From NCBI GenBank assembly GCA_029261855.1, contig JAJDAN010000032.1, positions 124,001 through 188,000 on the forward strand: 64,000 bases of DNA, given 5' to 3'. The notes under the pieces were generated by a model that worked only from the letters and a program-made list of their open reading frames with translations, made no database searches and was not told where the DNA came from. This DNA is from Deltaproteobacteria bacterium (GTDB lineage: Bacteria > Myxococcota_A > UBA9160 > UBA4427). The position numbers were made by a program, and so were the translations under genes. This document shows positions 38,261 to 47,621 of the stretch, piece by piece (the first letter of the stretch is position 1; each line of letters starts with the position of its first letter).

Positions 38261-40072
38261 ATGGGTCGGATCCCCGAAGCAACGATCCAGGATATTCGCA
38301 GCCGGATCGACATCGTCGGTTGGATCGGGCGATACGTCGAGCTGAAGAAGGCCGGCCGCAACTGGAAGGGCCTCTGTCCCTTCCACGGCGAGAAGTCCCC
38401 CTCCTTCAACGTCAATCCCGACCGCCAGATCTTCCACTGCTTCGGCTGCCAGGAAGGCGGCGACGTCATCGCCTTCCTGATGAAGCACGACGGCCTCTCG
38501 TTTCCGGAGGCCGTTCGCAATCTGGCGGGCGAGTGCGGGATCGAGATCGAGGAGACCGAGGGCGCTTCCCGCGACCGCGGCATCACCGAGCGTCTCTTCG
38601 CTGCCAACGACCTTGCCCAGCAGCTGTATCTCGAATCTCTCGCGTCGAGCGAGGGCCGCATGGCCCGCGACTATCTCAAGGGCCGCGGCTTCGACGACGC
38701 GTCCATCGCCCGGTACGGGATCGGCTACGCGCCCGACAGCTGGGACGCAGTGGCCAAGCGCCTCGAACGCCACGATCTCGGCGGCGCGGTCGGCGAGAAG
38801 GCGGGCCTGCTGGCAAAGCGCGAACGCGGCCCCGGCTGGTACGATCGCCTGCGCGGGCGCGTCACCTTCCCCATCCACGACGTGCGCGGTCGGGTCGTGG
38901 GTTTCGGCGGACGCGCCCTGGCCGACGGCCAGGAACCCAAGTACCTGAACACGCCGGAAACCCCGGTCTTCCGCAAGCGCGAGACCTTCTACGGCTTCCC
39001 CGACGCCCTGGCCGAGCTGCGTCGCGCCGGCCGCGCGATCATCTGCGAGGGCTACTTCGATCGCATCGCGTTGTCGCGGGCGAACCTGGGTGAAGCGCTC
39101 GCCACCTGCGGGACCGCGCTCACCCCCGAGCACGGCACCCAGCTGCAGCGCCGGACGAACGAGGTCGTGCTGCTGTTCGACGGGGATTCGGCCGGACGCA
39201 AGGCGATGGAACGGTCTCTCGACGTCCTGCTCCCCGAGGGCCTGCGGGTGCGGGCGGCGGCGCTGGCCGCGGGCGAAGACCCGGACAGCTTCCTCGCCGA
39301 GAAGGGGGCGGACGCGCTGCGGTCCCTGGTGGACGGCGCGCGCGATGCGGTCGAGCTCGTCATGCAGTGGGCGGTGGACGCAGGCTGCGCGACTCCCGCC
39401 CAGAAGGCGGACGTGGTGAACCGCGTGGTCCCGGTGATCGCGCATATCCCCGACGCCGTGGAACGTGTCGAATACGGCCGCAGGCTCGCCAACTACACGG
39501 CGACCGACGAGCAGGCCGTGCAGGCAGCCCTCCGCAGTGCAGCCCGAAGTGGCGGCCAAGCCGGCCACTCGGCGCAGGTCGCCCTCGAGAGCCGCGTCGC
39601 GCCGCGGACGGCGTCCGGGGAAGAGCGCCACATCCACGAGCTGGCGGTCCTGCTATTTCGTCATCCTCCGCTCGCCGATCTGTTCGATCGCGCGGCGCTC
39701 GAATCCCTGCTTCCCGAGGGTTCCTGGAAGGCCGTGATCGGGGCTTTGCTGGATGCTGGCGCCGCCGGAACCCTGGACGCCTCCGGGGCAGCCGATCTGT
39801 TCGCCCTCGATGAGCATCTCGACCAGGACGCACGCTCGCGCCTGCGCTCGGTCGCCGTAGACGAGGAATTGTTCCGCGGGGACCTCCCGCCTGAGCGAGC
39901 CGTTCGCGAAGTAGCCGCGAAGCTCGAGAAGCGACGAGTTGACGCGCTGCAGAAGGAATTGACGCGGCGGATGAGCGACCCTGAGGCCGATCAGGACGCG
40001 ATCCTGCGAGAGAAGCGCAGCTTGAAGCAGGGTGGACTGAGCCTCTACCGTTCGAGTGCTAGTCTCGCCTAA
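38261..40072 (+). CDS. dnaG: DNA primase
   Basis: KAGRNWKGLCPFHGEKSPSFNVNPDRQIFHCFGCQEGGDVIAFLM zinc-binding domain; TOPRIM IICEGYFDRIAL, LLFDGDSAGRKAMERS. Confidence 0.97.
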   Translation: MGRIPEATIQDIRSRIDIVGWIGRYVELKKAGRNWKGLCPFHGEKSPSFNVNPDRQIFHCFGCQEGGDVIAFLMKHDGLSFPEAVRNLAGECGIEIEETEGASRDRGITERLFAANDLAQQLYLESLASSEGRMARDYLKGRGFDDASIARYGIGYAPDSWDAVAKRLERHDLGGAVGEKAGLLAKRERGPGWYDRLRGRVTFPIHDVRGRVVGFGGRALADGQEPKYLNTPETPVFRKRETFYGFPDALAELRRAGRAIICEGYFDRIALSRANLGEALATCGTALTPEHGTQLQRRTNEVVLLFDGDSAGRKAMERSLDVLLPEGLRVRAAALAAGEDPDSFLAEKGADALRSLVDGARDAVELVMQWAVDAGCATPAQKADVVNRVVPVIAHIPDAVERVEYGRRLANYTATDEQAVQAALRSAARSGGQAGHSAQVALESRVAPRTASGEERHIHELAVLLFRHPPLADLFDRAALESLLPEGSWKAVIGALLDAGAAGTLDASGAADLFALDEHLDQDARSRLRSVAVDEELFRGDLPPERAVREVAAKLEKRRVDALQKELTRRMSDPEADQDAILREKRSLKQGGLSLYRSSASLA

Positions 40073-40140
40073 CATCAGATCCGAGGGAAGCAAGAGCGAG
40101 AGGAAGACAGGAACGAGAGCCAAGATCGAAGCGGGTGAAG

Positions 40141-40185
40141 ATGCGTCGCCCGTTTGATCGCTTGCTGAAGTGGATGCACATCTAG
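40141..40185 (+). other. candidate small leader ORF upstream of rpoD (MRRPFDRLLKWMHI)
   Basis: atgcgtcgcccgtttgatcgcttgctgaagtggatgcacatctag, preceded by a purine-rich stretch including gcgggtgaag. Confidence 0.3.
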
Positions 40186-40230
40186 AGCTGATTGCCTGGA
40201 ATGATGAGAGCCAGAGAGGAAGCCCCCCCA

Positions 40231-41946
40231 ATGTCCTCCAACGCGCCTACCGGTTCCGTTGCCTCGCACGCCCGCGGACAGAAGTCCGCCAAGACGACGA
40301 AGCGAAGAAGTGATCCCAAGCCGAAGCAAGCAGGGGTCGAGCAGGCCGACCCGGCTGCTCCGAAGGCAGCGGCGCCGACGCCGCCCGCCACGAGTCAACC
40401 CAGAACTCAACCCGCGACTGGCGGTCGCAAGACCTCACGTGCGAAGCGCGAGCCGGAGGTCGGTCATAGTGCCGATCCCGTGCGCGTCTACCTGCGCGAG
40501 ATGGGACAGGTGTCCCTGCTGACGCGCGAGGGCGAGGTCGAGATCGCAAAGCGCATCGAGAGCGGGCTCTTCGACGCGCAGCTCGCGGTGGTGGGGACGC
40601 CCATCGGACTCGTGCGCGTTCTCGAGATCGGCGAAGACGTGCGGGCCAAGCGCATCGAGCTGCGGCGAGTCCTCGACGGAGTCGACGACGAGAACGCACC
40701 CGTCTCGCCGGAAGAGCGCCGCAAGCAGTTCCTGTCTGCGCTCAACAAGATCAAGAAGGTCCAGACGGAAGTCACGCGCAAGCGCAGCTCGATCGCCAAC
40801 TCGCGGACCACTGCCGAGACCCGCAAGCGGCTGCGCGCGGAGATCGAGCGCGGTTGCCGCGATGCGTGCGAGCAGCTGCAGAAGGTTCGCTTCGCGAAGT
40901 CCGTGACCGCGGAGATCACCGGTGAATTCGAGGAGCTCGCCGAGTCGATCGAGATGCTCGACGCGCAAGCGAAGAGCATCGCGCGCAGCTTCGAGATTTC
41001 GATCGAAGAGTTCCGGGATCTCGCAGGAATGTCGACGCGACGTAGCTCGCGCGCACCAGAAGCACTGATGCGCCTCGGCGGGAACTCGGACCGGGTGAAC
41101 GTCGCGCTGTCGGAAATGGAAGCCCTCGACCGTAGCCGCGAGAAGGTCGAGATCGAGATCGGCATGACCCACGACGAGGTGCGCATTTCCCGCGAGCGTC
41201 TTCGGGAAGCGTCGGGCCGCGCCCATGCGGCGAAGAGCGAGCTGGTTCAGGCCAACCTGCGCCTGGTCGTGTCCATCGCCAAGAAGTACACGAACCGCGG
41301 GCTGCAGTTCCTGGACCTCATCCAGGAAGGCAACATCGGGCTCATGAAGGCGGTGGACAAGTTCGAATACCAGCGCGGCTACAAGTTCTCCACCTACGCG
41401 ACCTGGTGGATCCGCCAGGCGATCACCCGAGCGATCGCCGACCAGGCCCGCACGATCCGTATCCCCGTCCACATGATCGAGACGATGAACAAGCTGGTGC
41501 GCGCGACGCGCCACCTGGTGCAGGTGCTGGGTCGCGAGCCCAGCCCCGAAGAGCTTTCGCTCAAGATGGCCCTGCCCGTCGAGAAGGTGCGGATGGTGCA
41601 GCGCATCGCGCGGGATCCCATCAGCCTCGAGGCGCCCGTGGGCGAAGAAGAGGACAGCAGCCTCTCGGACTTCATCGAGGACAAGAGCGCGATCAACCCG
41701 CAGGACGCGGTAATCCACTCGAACCTTGCGGAGCAGACCCGCGAGGTGCTCGCCACCCTGGCGCCGCGTGAAGCGCGGGTCCTGCGCATGCGCTTCGGCA
41801 TCGGTGAACGCTCGAACCACACCCTGGAAGAAGTGGGGCAGGACTTCGACGTCACCCGCGAACGGATCCGTCAGATCGAGGCGAAGGCGCTGCGCAAGCT
41901 GCGACACCCGTCGCGGAGTCGGGTCCTCAAGCCCTTCCTCGATTGA
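40231..41946 (+). CDS. rpoD: RNA polymerase primary sigma factor (sigma70 family)
   Basis: [128 protein letters not shown]. Start uncertain (40192/40201/40231). Confidence 0.95.
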   Translation: MSSNAPTGSVASHARGQKSAKTTKRRSDPKPKQAGVEQADPAAPKAAAPTPPATSQPRTQPATGGRKTSRAKREPEVGHSADPVRVYLREMGQVSLLTREGEVEIAKRIESGLFDAQLAVVGTPIGLVRVLEIGEDVRAKRIELRRVLDGVDDENAPVSPEERRKQFLSALNKIKKVQTEVTRKRSSIANSRTTAETRKRLRAEIERGCRDACEQLQKVRFAKSVTAEITGEFEELAESIEMLDAQAKSIARSFEISIEEFRDLAGMSTRRSSRAPEALMRLGGNSDRVNVALSEMEALDRSREKVEIEIGMTHDEVRISRERLREASGRAHAAKSELVQANLRLVVSIAKKYTNRGLQFLDLIQEGNIGLMKAVDKFEYQRGYKFSTYATWWIRQAITRAIADQARTIRIPVHMIETMNKLVRATRHLVQVLGREPSPEELSLKMALPVEKVRMVQRIARDPISLEAPVGEEEDSSLSDFIEDKSAINPQDAVIHSNLAEQTREVLATLAPREARVLRMRFGIGERSNHTLEEVGQDFDVTRERIRQIEAKALRKLRHPSRSRVLKPFLD

Positions 41947-42566
41947 GCCGTTTCGCGCGCTCGGGGTACGTCGGGTGCGCGCGCATCGGAGTGGGGCTCG
42001 CGGTGGTGTGCCTCATGGCATCGCTCACGGGCTGTCGCACCAGCAACATCTTCATGGAGGACGCGGGGGGTATCGAGCCCTTGCTGCGCCCCGGCGACTC
42101 CGCGGTCGTCGTGTTCCTGCGCCCGGAGCAATTCCTCGCCACGCCGCGCACCACCACCGTCTTCGACATCACGGCTGGTGTCGAGATGGTCGGCATCTTC
42201 TCGAACGGCATGAAGCGGATCATGGTGGTCCCGCCCGGTGAGCGCTTCTTCATGGGTGTGCTGTCGGGGCGGCGAAGCGTGATGCGGGCCCAGCTCGAGG
42301 CCGGACGCATCTACTACGTCAAGGTCTTCGCCGAGCAGGTGCACCCCCTGCTTCCAGACCAACAGGAAGCGACGATCCGCAAGTACTGGCACGAGAGCGT
42401 CCTCGTGAAGCCGAACGACTTCGCGCGCAAGTGGCTCGATGAGAATCGCGCCAGTGTCGAGAAGCACCGGACCCGAGCGCTCGAACGCTGGCCGACTCTC
42501 AGCCGCTCCCAGCAGGCGCGCTTCGAGCTGCGGGCCGGAGACGGGGTGACCCAGGCCATTCGCTGA
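41943..42566 (+). CDS. putative lipoprotein of unknown function
   Basis: Signal/lipobox [23 protein letters not shown]-type overlap with rpoD stop. Confidence 0.7.
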   Translation: MSRFARSGYVGCARIGVGLAVVCLMASLTGCRTSNIFMEDAGGIEPLLRPGDSAVVVFLRPEQFLATPRTTTVFDITAGVEMVGIFSNGMKRIMVVPPGERFFMGVLSGRRSVMRAQLEAGRIYYVKVFAEQVHPLLPDQQEATIRKYWHESVLVKPNDFARKWLDENRASVEKHRTRALERWPTLSRSQQARFELRAGDGVTQAIR

Positions 42567-42706
42567 GCGCGGCGCGGCCGAGTGCTGCGTGCCGGTGGGT
42601 GTCTTGTGCGCGTCAGCTGCGGGTTGCTTGCCGCCCGGCTGCGTTACGAAGCTTGTGGTGGGGTGTAATCAAGACGCCGCTCGGTTGATCCGATTCAGGA
42701 TATCGA

Positions 42707-43582
42707 TTGATTCGGAGAAGCCTCTTGCGCCTCGTCGCCTGCCAGAATTGCCACGCCCAGTACGACGTCACGGACGTCGTCGACGCGAGCTTCGCTTGCC
42801 GCTGTGGCGAGACCGTCGAGAACCAGTATCTCGAACCGGTGGATGCGCAGATCCATCGCTGCGGATCCTGCGGTGCGAACGTGGCGGACCCGACGGCTGC
42901 GGCGTGCACTTATTGCGGTTCGACCATCGTCCGGGACGACGCGAAGCTTTCGCTCATCTGCCCGGAGTGTCACGGTCGCAACTGTGAGACTTCCCGCTTC
43001 TGCACGGCGTGCGGAGTCAACTTCTCGCCCGAGCCGGTCAAGGTCGAGGGCTACGAGTTGCCGTGTCCGGCGTGCGGCGGCCTGATGCCTCCGCGGCAGA
43101 TCGGCGGCATCGGCATCAACGAGTGCGGCGGCTGCAACGGCATCTGGACGCCGGCGGACCGGCTCGATCAGCTCATCTCGCGTGCGCTCGAAGCGCACAA
43201 GAAGGGCGAGCGCCTGCATCACACGCCTCGGGTGAAGGGCGCCAACCCCGCCGCGCAGCAGGTCGCCTACCGCAAGTGTCCCGAGTGCGAGGCGTTCATG
43301 CTTCGACGCAACTTCCGCAAGAGCTCGGGCGTCATCGTCGACAGCTGCAAGAAGCACGGGACCTGGCTGGATGCCGACGAGCTCGAGCAGATCACGGGCT
43401 TCCTGCTGACCGGGGGAAACCCGACGGCGGAGAAGATGCTCGAGAACGCGGACCGCGACGCGGCGGATGCGATGAAGCGGATCCGCGTCGCCGAGTTCGA
43501 CACGGGTGGATACCGCTCGCGTACTGGTGGCGACCTGCTTGGTCGCACGATCGTGGGTGTTCTCAAAGGCCTGCTCAGGTAG
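42707..43582 (+). CDS. multi-zinc-ribbon protein (TFIIB-type zinc-binding)
   Basis: Repeated CxxC pairs: CQNCHAQY, CRCGE, CGSCGANV...CTYCG, CPECHGRNCETSRFCTACG, CPACGGLMPPRQIGGIGINECGGCNGIW, CPECEAFM. TTG start uncertain. Confidence 0.8.
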   Translation: MIRRSLLRLVACQNCHAQYDVTDVVDASFACRCGETVENQYLEPVDAQIHRCGSCGANVADPTAAACTYCGSTIVRDDAKLSLICPECHGRNCETSRFCTACGVNFSPEPVKVEGYELPCPACGGLMPPRQIGGIGINECGGCNGIWTPADRLDQLISRALEAHKKGERLHHTPRVKGANPAAQQVAYRKCPECEAFMLRRNFRKSSGVIVDSCKKHGTWLDADELEQITGFLLTGGNPTAEKMLENADRDAADAMKRIRVAEFDTGGYRSRTGGDLLGRTIVGVLKGLLR

Positions 43583-43615
43583 GACAGACTCAGGCAGGAA
43601 ACGAAGGAGAGTGAC

Positions 43616-44749
43616 ATGGGACTGATGGACAAGATTCGCGGTGAGTTGATCGACATCATCGAGTGGGTGGACGACAACCACCACGCGATCGTCTGGCGCT
43701 TCCCGCGCTTCCACAATCAGATCAAGAACGGCGCGCAGTTGATCGTGCGACCGGGACAGGTGGCCGTCATGGTCGCCAACGGCAAGCTCGGCGACGTCTT
43801 CGAGCCGGGCATGTACCGCCTGGAGACGAAGAACCTGCCCGTCCTCTCGACCCTGCTGGGTTGGAAGTACGGCTTCGACAGCCCCTTCAAGGCCGAGGTC
43901 TACTTCGTCAACACGACGGTCATCACCGACCTGAAGTGGGGGACTCCGAACCCGGTGATGATGCGCGACAGCGACTTCGGTCCGGTTCGCGTACGCGCCT
44001 TCGGGACCTACACGCTGCGTGCGACGAACGCGGCGACCCTGCTGGCCGAGCTGGTGGGAACCGACTCCCTCTACGAGGCGGACGAGATCAGCGAGCTGCT
44101 GCGGTCCATCGTCAACAACGCCTTCGCGGAAGTGGTGTCGAATTCACAGATCCCGGTGCTGGACCTGGCCATGTCCTACCGCGACCTGTCCGAAAAAATG
44201 CGCCATGCAGTGCTCGAGATGGTGGACGACGAGTACGGGCTCGAGATCCCGCAGCTCCACATCGTCAACATCTCGCTGCCGGCCGAAGTCGAGAAGGCGC
44301 TCGACGTACGCACGGGCATGGCGGCCGTGGGAGACATGGCGGCCTACCAGGCCTACCAGATCGGCAGCTCGATGCCGGTGGCCGCGGAGAACCCGGCCGG
44401 CGGACTCGCCGGCGCCGGGCTCGGCATGGGCATGGGCATGGCGATGGCGCAGCCCATGATGGGTGGCATGAGTGGGATGGCTGGACCGGGCGGGGCACAA
44501 GGTCCCGCGCCCGGTGGAGGCGTGCCGAGTCCGGTGCCGCCGCCGCCCGTCGCGCCGCCGCCGCCGCCGCCGGTCCCGACCTGGCACCTGGCGGAGAACG
44601 GCGAGGCCATTGGCCCCTTTACCCAACCGCAGCTCGGTGAAGCTGTGACCAGTGGGCGCATGCGACCCGACACACTGGTGTGGCGCGCGGGCATGCCCGG
44701 TTGGACCCAGGCGGGCGAACTGGCCGAGCTCCAACCTCTCTTCCGGTAA
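43616..44749 (+). CDS. SPFH/Band7 (YdjI-like) protein with C-terminal GYF_2 domain
   Basis: LIVRPGQVAVMVANGKLGDVFEPGMYRLETKNLPVLSTLLGWKYGFDSPFKAEVYFVNTTVITDLKWGTPNPVMMRDSDFGPVRVRAFGTYTLR; C-terminal WHLAENGEAIGPFTQPQLGEAVTSGRMRPDTLVWRAGMPGWTQAGE. Confidence 0.88.
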   Translation: MGLMDKIRGELIDIIEWVDDNHHAIVWRFPRFHNQIKNGAQLIVRPGQVAVMVANGKLGDVFEPGMYRLETKNLPVLSTLLGWKYGFDSPFKAEVYFVNTTVITDLKWGTPNPVMMRDSDFGPVRVRAFGTYTLRATNAATLLAELVGTDSLYEADEISELLRSIVNNAFAEVVSNSQIPVLDLAMSYRDLSEKMRHAVLEMVDDEYGLEIPQLHIVNISLPAEVEKALDVRTGMAAVGDMAAYQAYQIGSSMPVAAENPAGGLAGAGLGMGMGMAMAQPMMGGMSGMAGPGGAQGPAPGGGVPSPVPPPPVAPPPPPPVPTWHLAENGEAIGPFTQPQLGEAVTSGRMRPDTLVWRAGMPGWTQAGELAELQPLFR

Positions 44750-44767
44750 GCCTCTCGAGGCGAGGCT
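44749..44767. terminator. short hairpin between convergent genes
   Basis: AGCCTC-TCGAGGC-GAGGCT perfect 6-bp stem between convergent stop codons. Confidence 0.35.
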
Positions 44768-46128
44768 CAGGCGGGCTCGCCGACCTGTTCGATCCAGGCG
44801 GCGAGCTGACCCGGGTAGCCCACTGCCTTCTGGCGTTCCTGCACGCGTTGCAGGATCTCGGCCAGGGTCTCTGCCGACGGAGCCTCTCCCAGCTTCGCCG
44901 CCACGTGGTCCGCGGTGGCGCGCGCGGCTTGCGCGGCGGGCGAGGCGACCGATGAGTCGACGTCGCCCGCGCGGTCCGAGATGCCGAGGAATTTCTCGAT
45001 GGCTTCCTTTGAAACCTGGGCGGCGTGCTTCCGCGACGCCACGATGTTGCCCTTGCCCGTGACGACGTTGCCCACCGAGAAGAGCGTTGGGAAGCCGTCG
45101 ATGTGGCCGTACTCCCAGTCGGCAAAGGCGAAGAGCTCGCCCTTCATGGGGATGCCGGGGATGGCCTCGGGGATGCTGCCGATGGAGCTGATCACCCAGG
45201 TGCCCCGGGCTTCGAAGGTGTCGTCGGTGGGGATGACGCGACCGTTCTCGATCTTCGTGCGGCGGAAGCGGATCCCGACGAGTCGTCCGTCTTCGACGAT
45301 GAGCTCGTCGGGCGCGCACAGCGGCTCGACGTCGAAGCGGTACTTCTCCTGGGCCTTGGCGAGCATGCGGGCCCTGCCGTTGCGGACCTTCTCGAGCCGC
45401 GCCTCGTCTGCGCCCTCGGGCGCCTCCATCAGGGGCATGTCCTCGACCCGCCGGCGGTAGTAGAGGGTGCAGCCCGCGAGCCCCAGGTCTTCATAGGCGA
45501 GGCCATGGCCTTCGAGGATCTTCGGGATGCCCTTGACCTCGAGCTCATGGATGCTGGTCTCGATGCCGCGTTCGGTCAGGACGCGCTTCACGTTCTCGAG
45601 CATCAGGATCTTCGAGACGTCGATCGAGGCGAGCCCACCGCCGACCACGATGCAGCCGTCCGGGTAGTCGAAGCGCTCGCCGGCGTAGTGCGGGTCGTCC
45701 TGGTGGTTGAACGAGATGACGAAGGGGTTCTGGTAGACGAGCCCCTTGCCCACGTAGGCGTCGGCGCCCTCGATGGGCAGGCCGCGGTCGCACCAGGCGC
45801 CGTTGGCGAGCACCACTGCCGAGAAGCCCCAGTGGTTGGCGAGGTCGTCGAAGTCGACATCGCGACCGATCTTCGTGTTCGGCACGAAGTGGACGTTGGG
45901 GTGCGACAGCTTGGCGCGGATGCCGTCGTATTCCTTGCGTCGCAGGGCCACGTGCCACGAGGGAAGACCGTCTTCGATCTTCCCGTAGGGCCGCGGGTTC
46001 TGTTCGAAGACGACGACCACGCAGCCGTGTTCGGCCAGCCGTCCCGCCACCTCGGCGCCCGCGGTCGCACCACCGATGACGGCGACGATGTGCGTGCTTC
46101 CGTTCGATCCCGCTTTCGCCCCAGGCAT
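44767..46128 (-). CDS. FAD/NAD(P)-dependent oxidoreductase (ferredoxin-NADP reductase / glutamate synthase small-subunit-like)
   Basis: IVAVIGGATAGAEVAGRLAEHGCVVVVFEQNPRPYGKIEDGLPSWHVALRRKEY; CIVVGGGLASIDVSKIL; SVGNVVTGKGNIVASRKHA. Confidence 0.82.
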   Translation of the reverse strand: MPGAKAGSNGSTHIVAVIGGATAGAEVAGRLAEHGCVVVVFEQNPRPYGKIEDGLPSWHVALRRKEYDGIRAKLSHPNVHFVPNTKIGRDVDFDDLANHWGFSAVVLANGAWCDRGLPIEGADAYVGKGLVYQNPFVISFNHQDDPHYAGERFDYPDGCIVVGGGLASIDVSKILMLENVKRVLTERGIETSIHELEVKGIPKILEGHGLAYEDLGLAGCTLYYRRRVEDMPLMEAPEGADEARLEKVRNGRARMLAKAQEKYRFDVEPLCAPDELIVEDGRLVGIRFRRTKIENGRVIPTDDTFEARGTWVISSIGSIPEAIPGIPMKGELFAFADWEYGHIDGFPTLFSVGNVVTGKGNIVASRKHAAQVSKEAIEKFLGISDRAGDVDSSVASPAAQAARATADHVAAKLGEAPSAETLAEILQRVQERQKAVGYPGQLAAWIEQVGEPA

Positions 46129-46220
46129 CGCGCCGATGGTGCCCCGGATCGATGTCGCTCACAAGACGAGGCGAGGCGAGCGGTCCGTCCCCGCTGTCCG
46201 CTTGCTAGCGTCCGGGGCGC

Positions 46221-46296
46221 GGGCCCTTAGCTCAGGGGTTAGAGCAACCGGCTCATAACCGGATGGTCCCTGGTTCGAACCCAGGAGGGCCCACCA
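46221..46296 (+). tRNA. tRNA with CAT anticodon, most likely tRNA-Ile2 (lysidine-type), CCA encoded
   Basis: GGGCCCT-TA-GCTC-AGGGGTTA-GAGC-A-ACCGG-CTCATAA-CCGGA-TGGTC-CCTGG-TTCGAAC-CCAGG-AGGGCCC-A-CCA; strong resemblance to bacterial tRNA-Ile2 rather than initiator/elongator Met. Terminal anticodon-stem pair (27/43) is A-A. Confidence 0.93.
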
Positions 46297-46316
46297 TCTC
46301 GCAGCCGACTCGAAGC

Positions 46317-46331
46317 TATCGTTCGGCCATG
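46317..46331 (+). promoter_or_regulatory. candidate -10 TATCGT exactly 6 nt from sulfotransferase ATG (leaderless-type)
   Basis: gcTATCGT-tcggcc-ATG; no Shine-Dalgarno. Confidence 0.35.
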
Positions 46332-47597
46332 CCCAGTCGCGCGTCCGCTGCATTCGATCCTGGATCCCTGGCCCCCGATCAGCTCGTCGCGGAAGCTTGC
46401 GACAAGGCGGGGTCTTCTGACTTCGGCGACGACGAGTCGTTTCGCGAGGGCCTCCGCGTGCTCTGTGAATCGCTCGAGGGAGAGGCGCGCCTGAACGCGA
46501 TCGGTCGCGCGACCCAGCACGCCCGCATCGTCGACAGCCTGGTCACCCGCCTCAGCGTCGAGCGCTACTTCGCACGCCACCCGGAAATCGAAGACGAAGA
46601 CCTCGGCGATCCGGTCGTGATCGTCGGCCTGATGCGCACCGGGACGACCCGACTCCACCGTTTGCTCGGCGCGGGGCCCGGCTTCGAGGTCGCCGCCTGG
46701 TGGGAGGTGCGATACCCGGCGCCCTTTTTCGGGAGCGACTGGTCTGGGAGCGCCGGGTCCGACAGCGACGGGCCCGGGAGCGATTCGCGCAGCGAGGACC
46801 CGCGCATCGCCGCCGCCCGGGAAGAGGTGCGCCTCACCCTGGAAGCGGTGCCGGTGCTGGCCAGCGTCCATCCCTGGGACGCCGAAGGGGCGGACGAAGA
46901 GGTAATGCTGCTCGAACACGCCTTCACGAGCTGGGTGCCGGAATCCGGTGCGAACGTGCCGAGCTACAGCTCCTGGCTCGACGCCCAGGACCTGGTGCCC
47001 GCCTACCGCTACCTGGCACGCTTGCTGCGGTTCATCCAGTGGCAGAAGAAGCAGTCCGGACGCACGCCCCAGGGTTCGGCAGGGGGTGAGAAGAGACGCT
47101 GGATCCTGAAGGCACCGTTCCACCTGGCCTACGTGGACGCCTTGTTCGAGGTGTTCCCGGGACTGTGCATCCTGCAGACCCATCGCGACCCGGTCGAGAC
47201 GATCCCTTCCGGCGCCAGCATGTACCGCGCGTTGCACGCCCTCAACAGCGACCATGTCGACCCGCACCGCTGCGGCGCCAAGGTGCGCGACCGCTTCGGC
47301 GGAGCGCTCACCCGTTGCATGCGGTCGCGCGAGAAGCATCCGGCGGATCGCTTCCTCGACGTCGACTACCGGTCGGTGGGCCGCAGCCCGATCGACGAGG
47401 CGCGCCGAATCTACGACTGGCTGGGTGCGCGGTGGACCGCGGAAGCCAAAGTCGCCATGCAGGGCTGGCTGCGGGACAACGCCCGCGAGAAACGCGCGGC
47501 TCATGAATACGACCTTTCGGACTTCGGGTTCAGCGAAGCCGGGCTGGCTGCGGACTTCGCGGAGTACCGCGAGCGCTACATCCTGAAGAGCCCCTGA
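46329..47597 (+). CDS. sulfotransferase family protein
   Basis: PVVIVGLMRTGTTRLHRLLGAGPGFEVAAWWEVRYPAP (PAPS 5'-PSB motif); ILQTHRDPVETIPSGASMYRAL. Confidence 0.9.
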   Translation: MPSRASAAFDPGSLAPDQLVAEACDKAGSSDFGDDESFREGLRVLCESLEGEARLNAIGRATQHARIVDSLVTRLSVERYFARHPEIEDEDLGDPVVIVGLMRTGTTRLHRLLGAGPGFEVAAWWEVRYPAPFFGSDWSGSAGSDSDGPGSDSRSEDPRIAAAREEVRLTLEAVPVLASVHPWDAEGADEEVMLLEHAFTSWVPESGANVPSYSSWLDAQDLVPAYRYLARLLRFIQWQKKQSGRTPQGSAGGEKRRWILKAPFHLAYVDALFEVFPGLCILQTHRDPVETIPSGASMYRALHALNSDHVDPHRCGAKVRDRFGGALTRCMRSREKHPADRFLDVDYRSVGRSPIDEARRIYDWLGARWTAEAKVAMQGWLRDNAREKRAAHEYDLSDFGFSEAGLAADFAEYRERYILKSP

Positions 47598-47621
47598 AGC
47601 CGGGGACTGCGGAGACCTTCC

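Noticed and set aside
46732-46803. Gly/Ser/Asp-rich insertion in the sulfotransferase (GSDWSGSAGSDSDGPGSDSRSEDP)
   Set aside because: Looks like an ordinary low-complexity surface loop; no evidence for special function.
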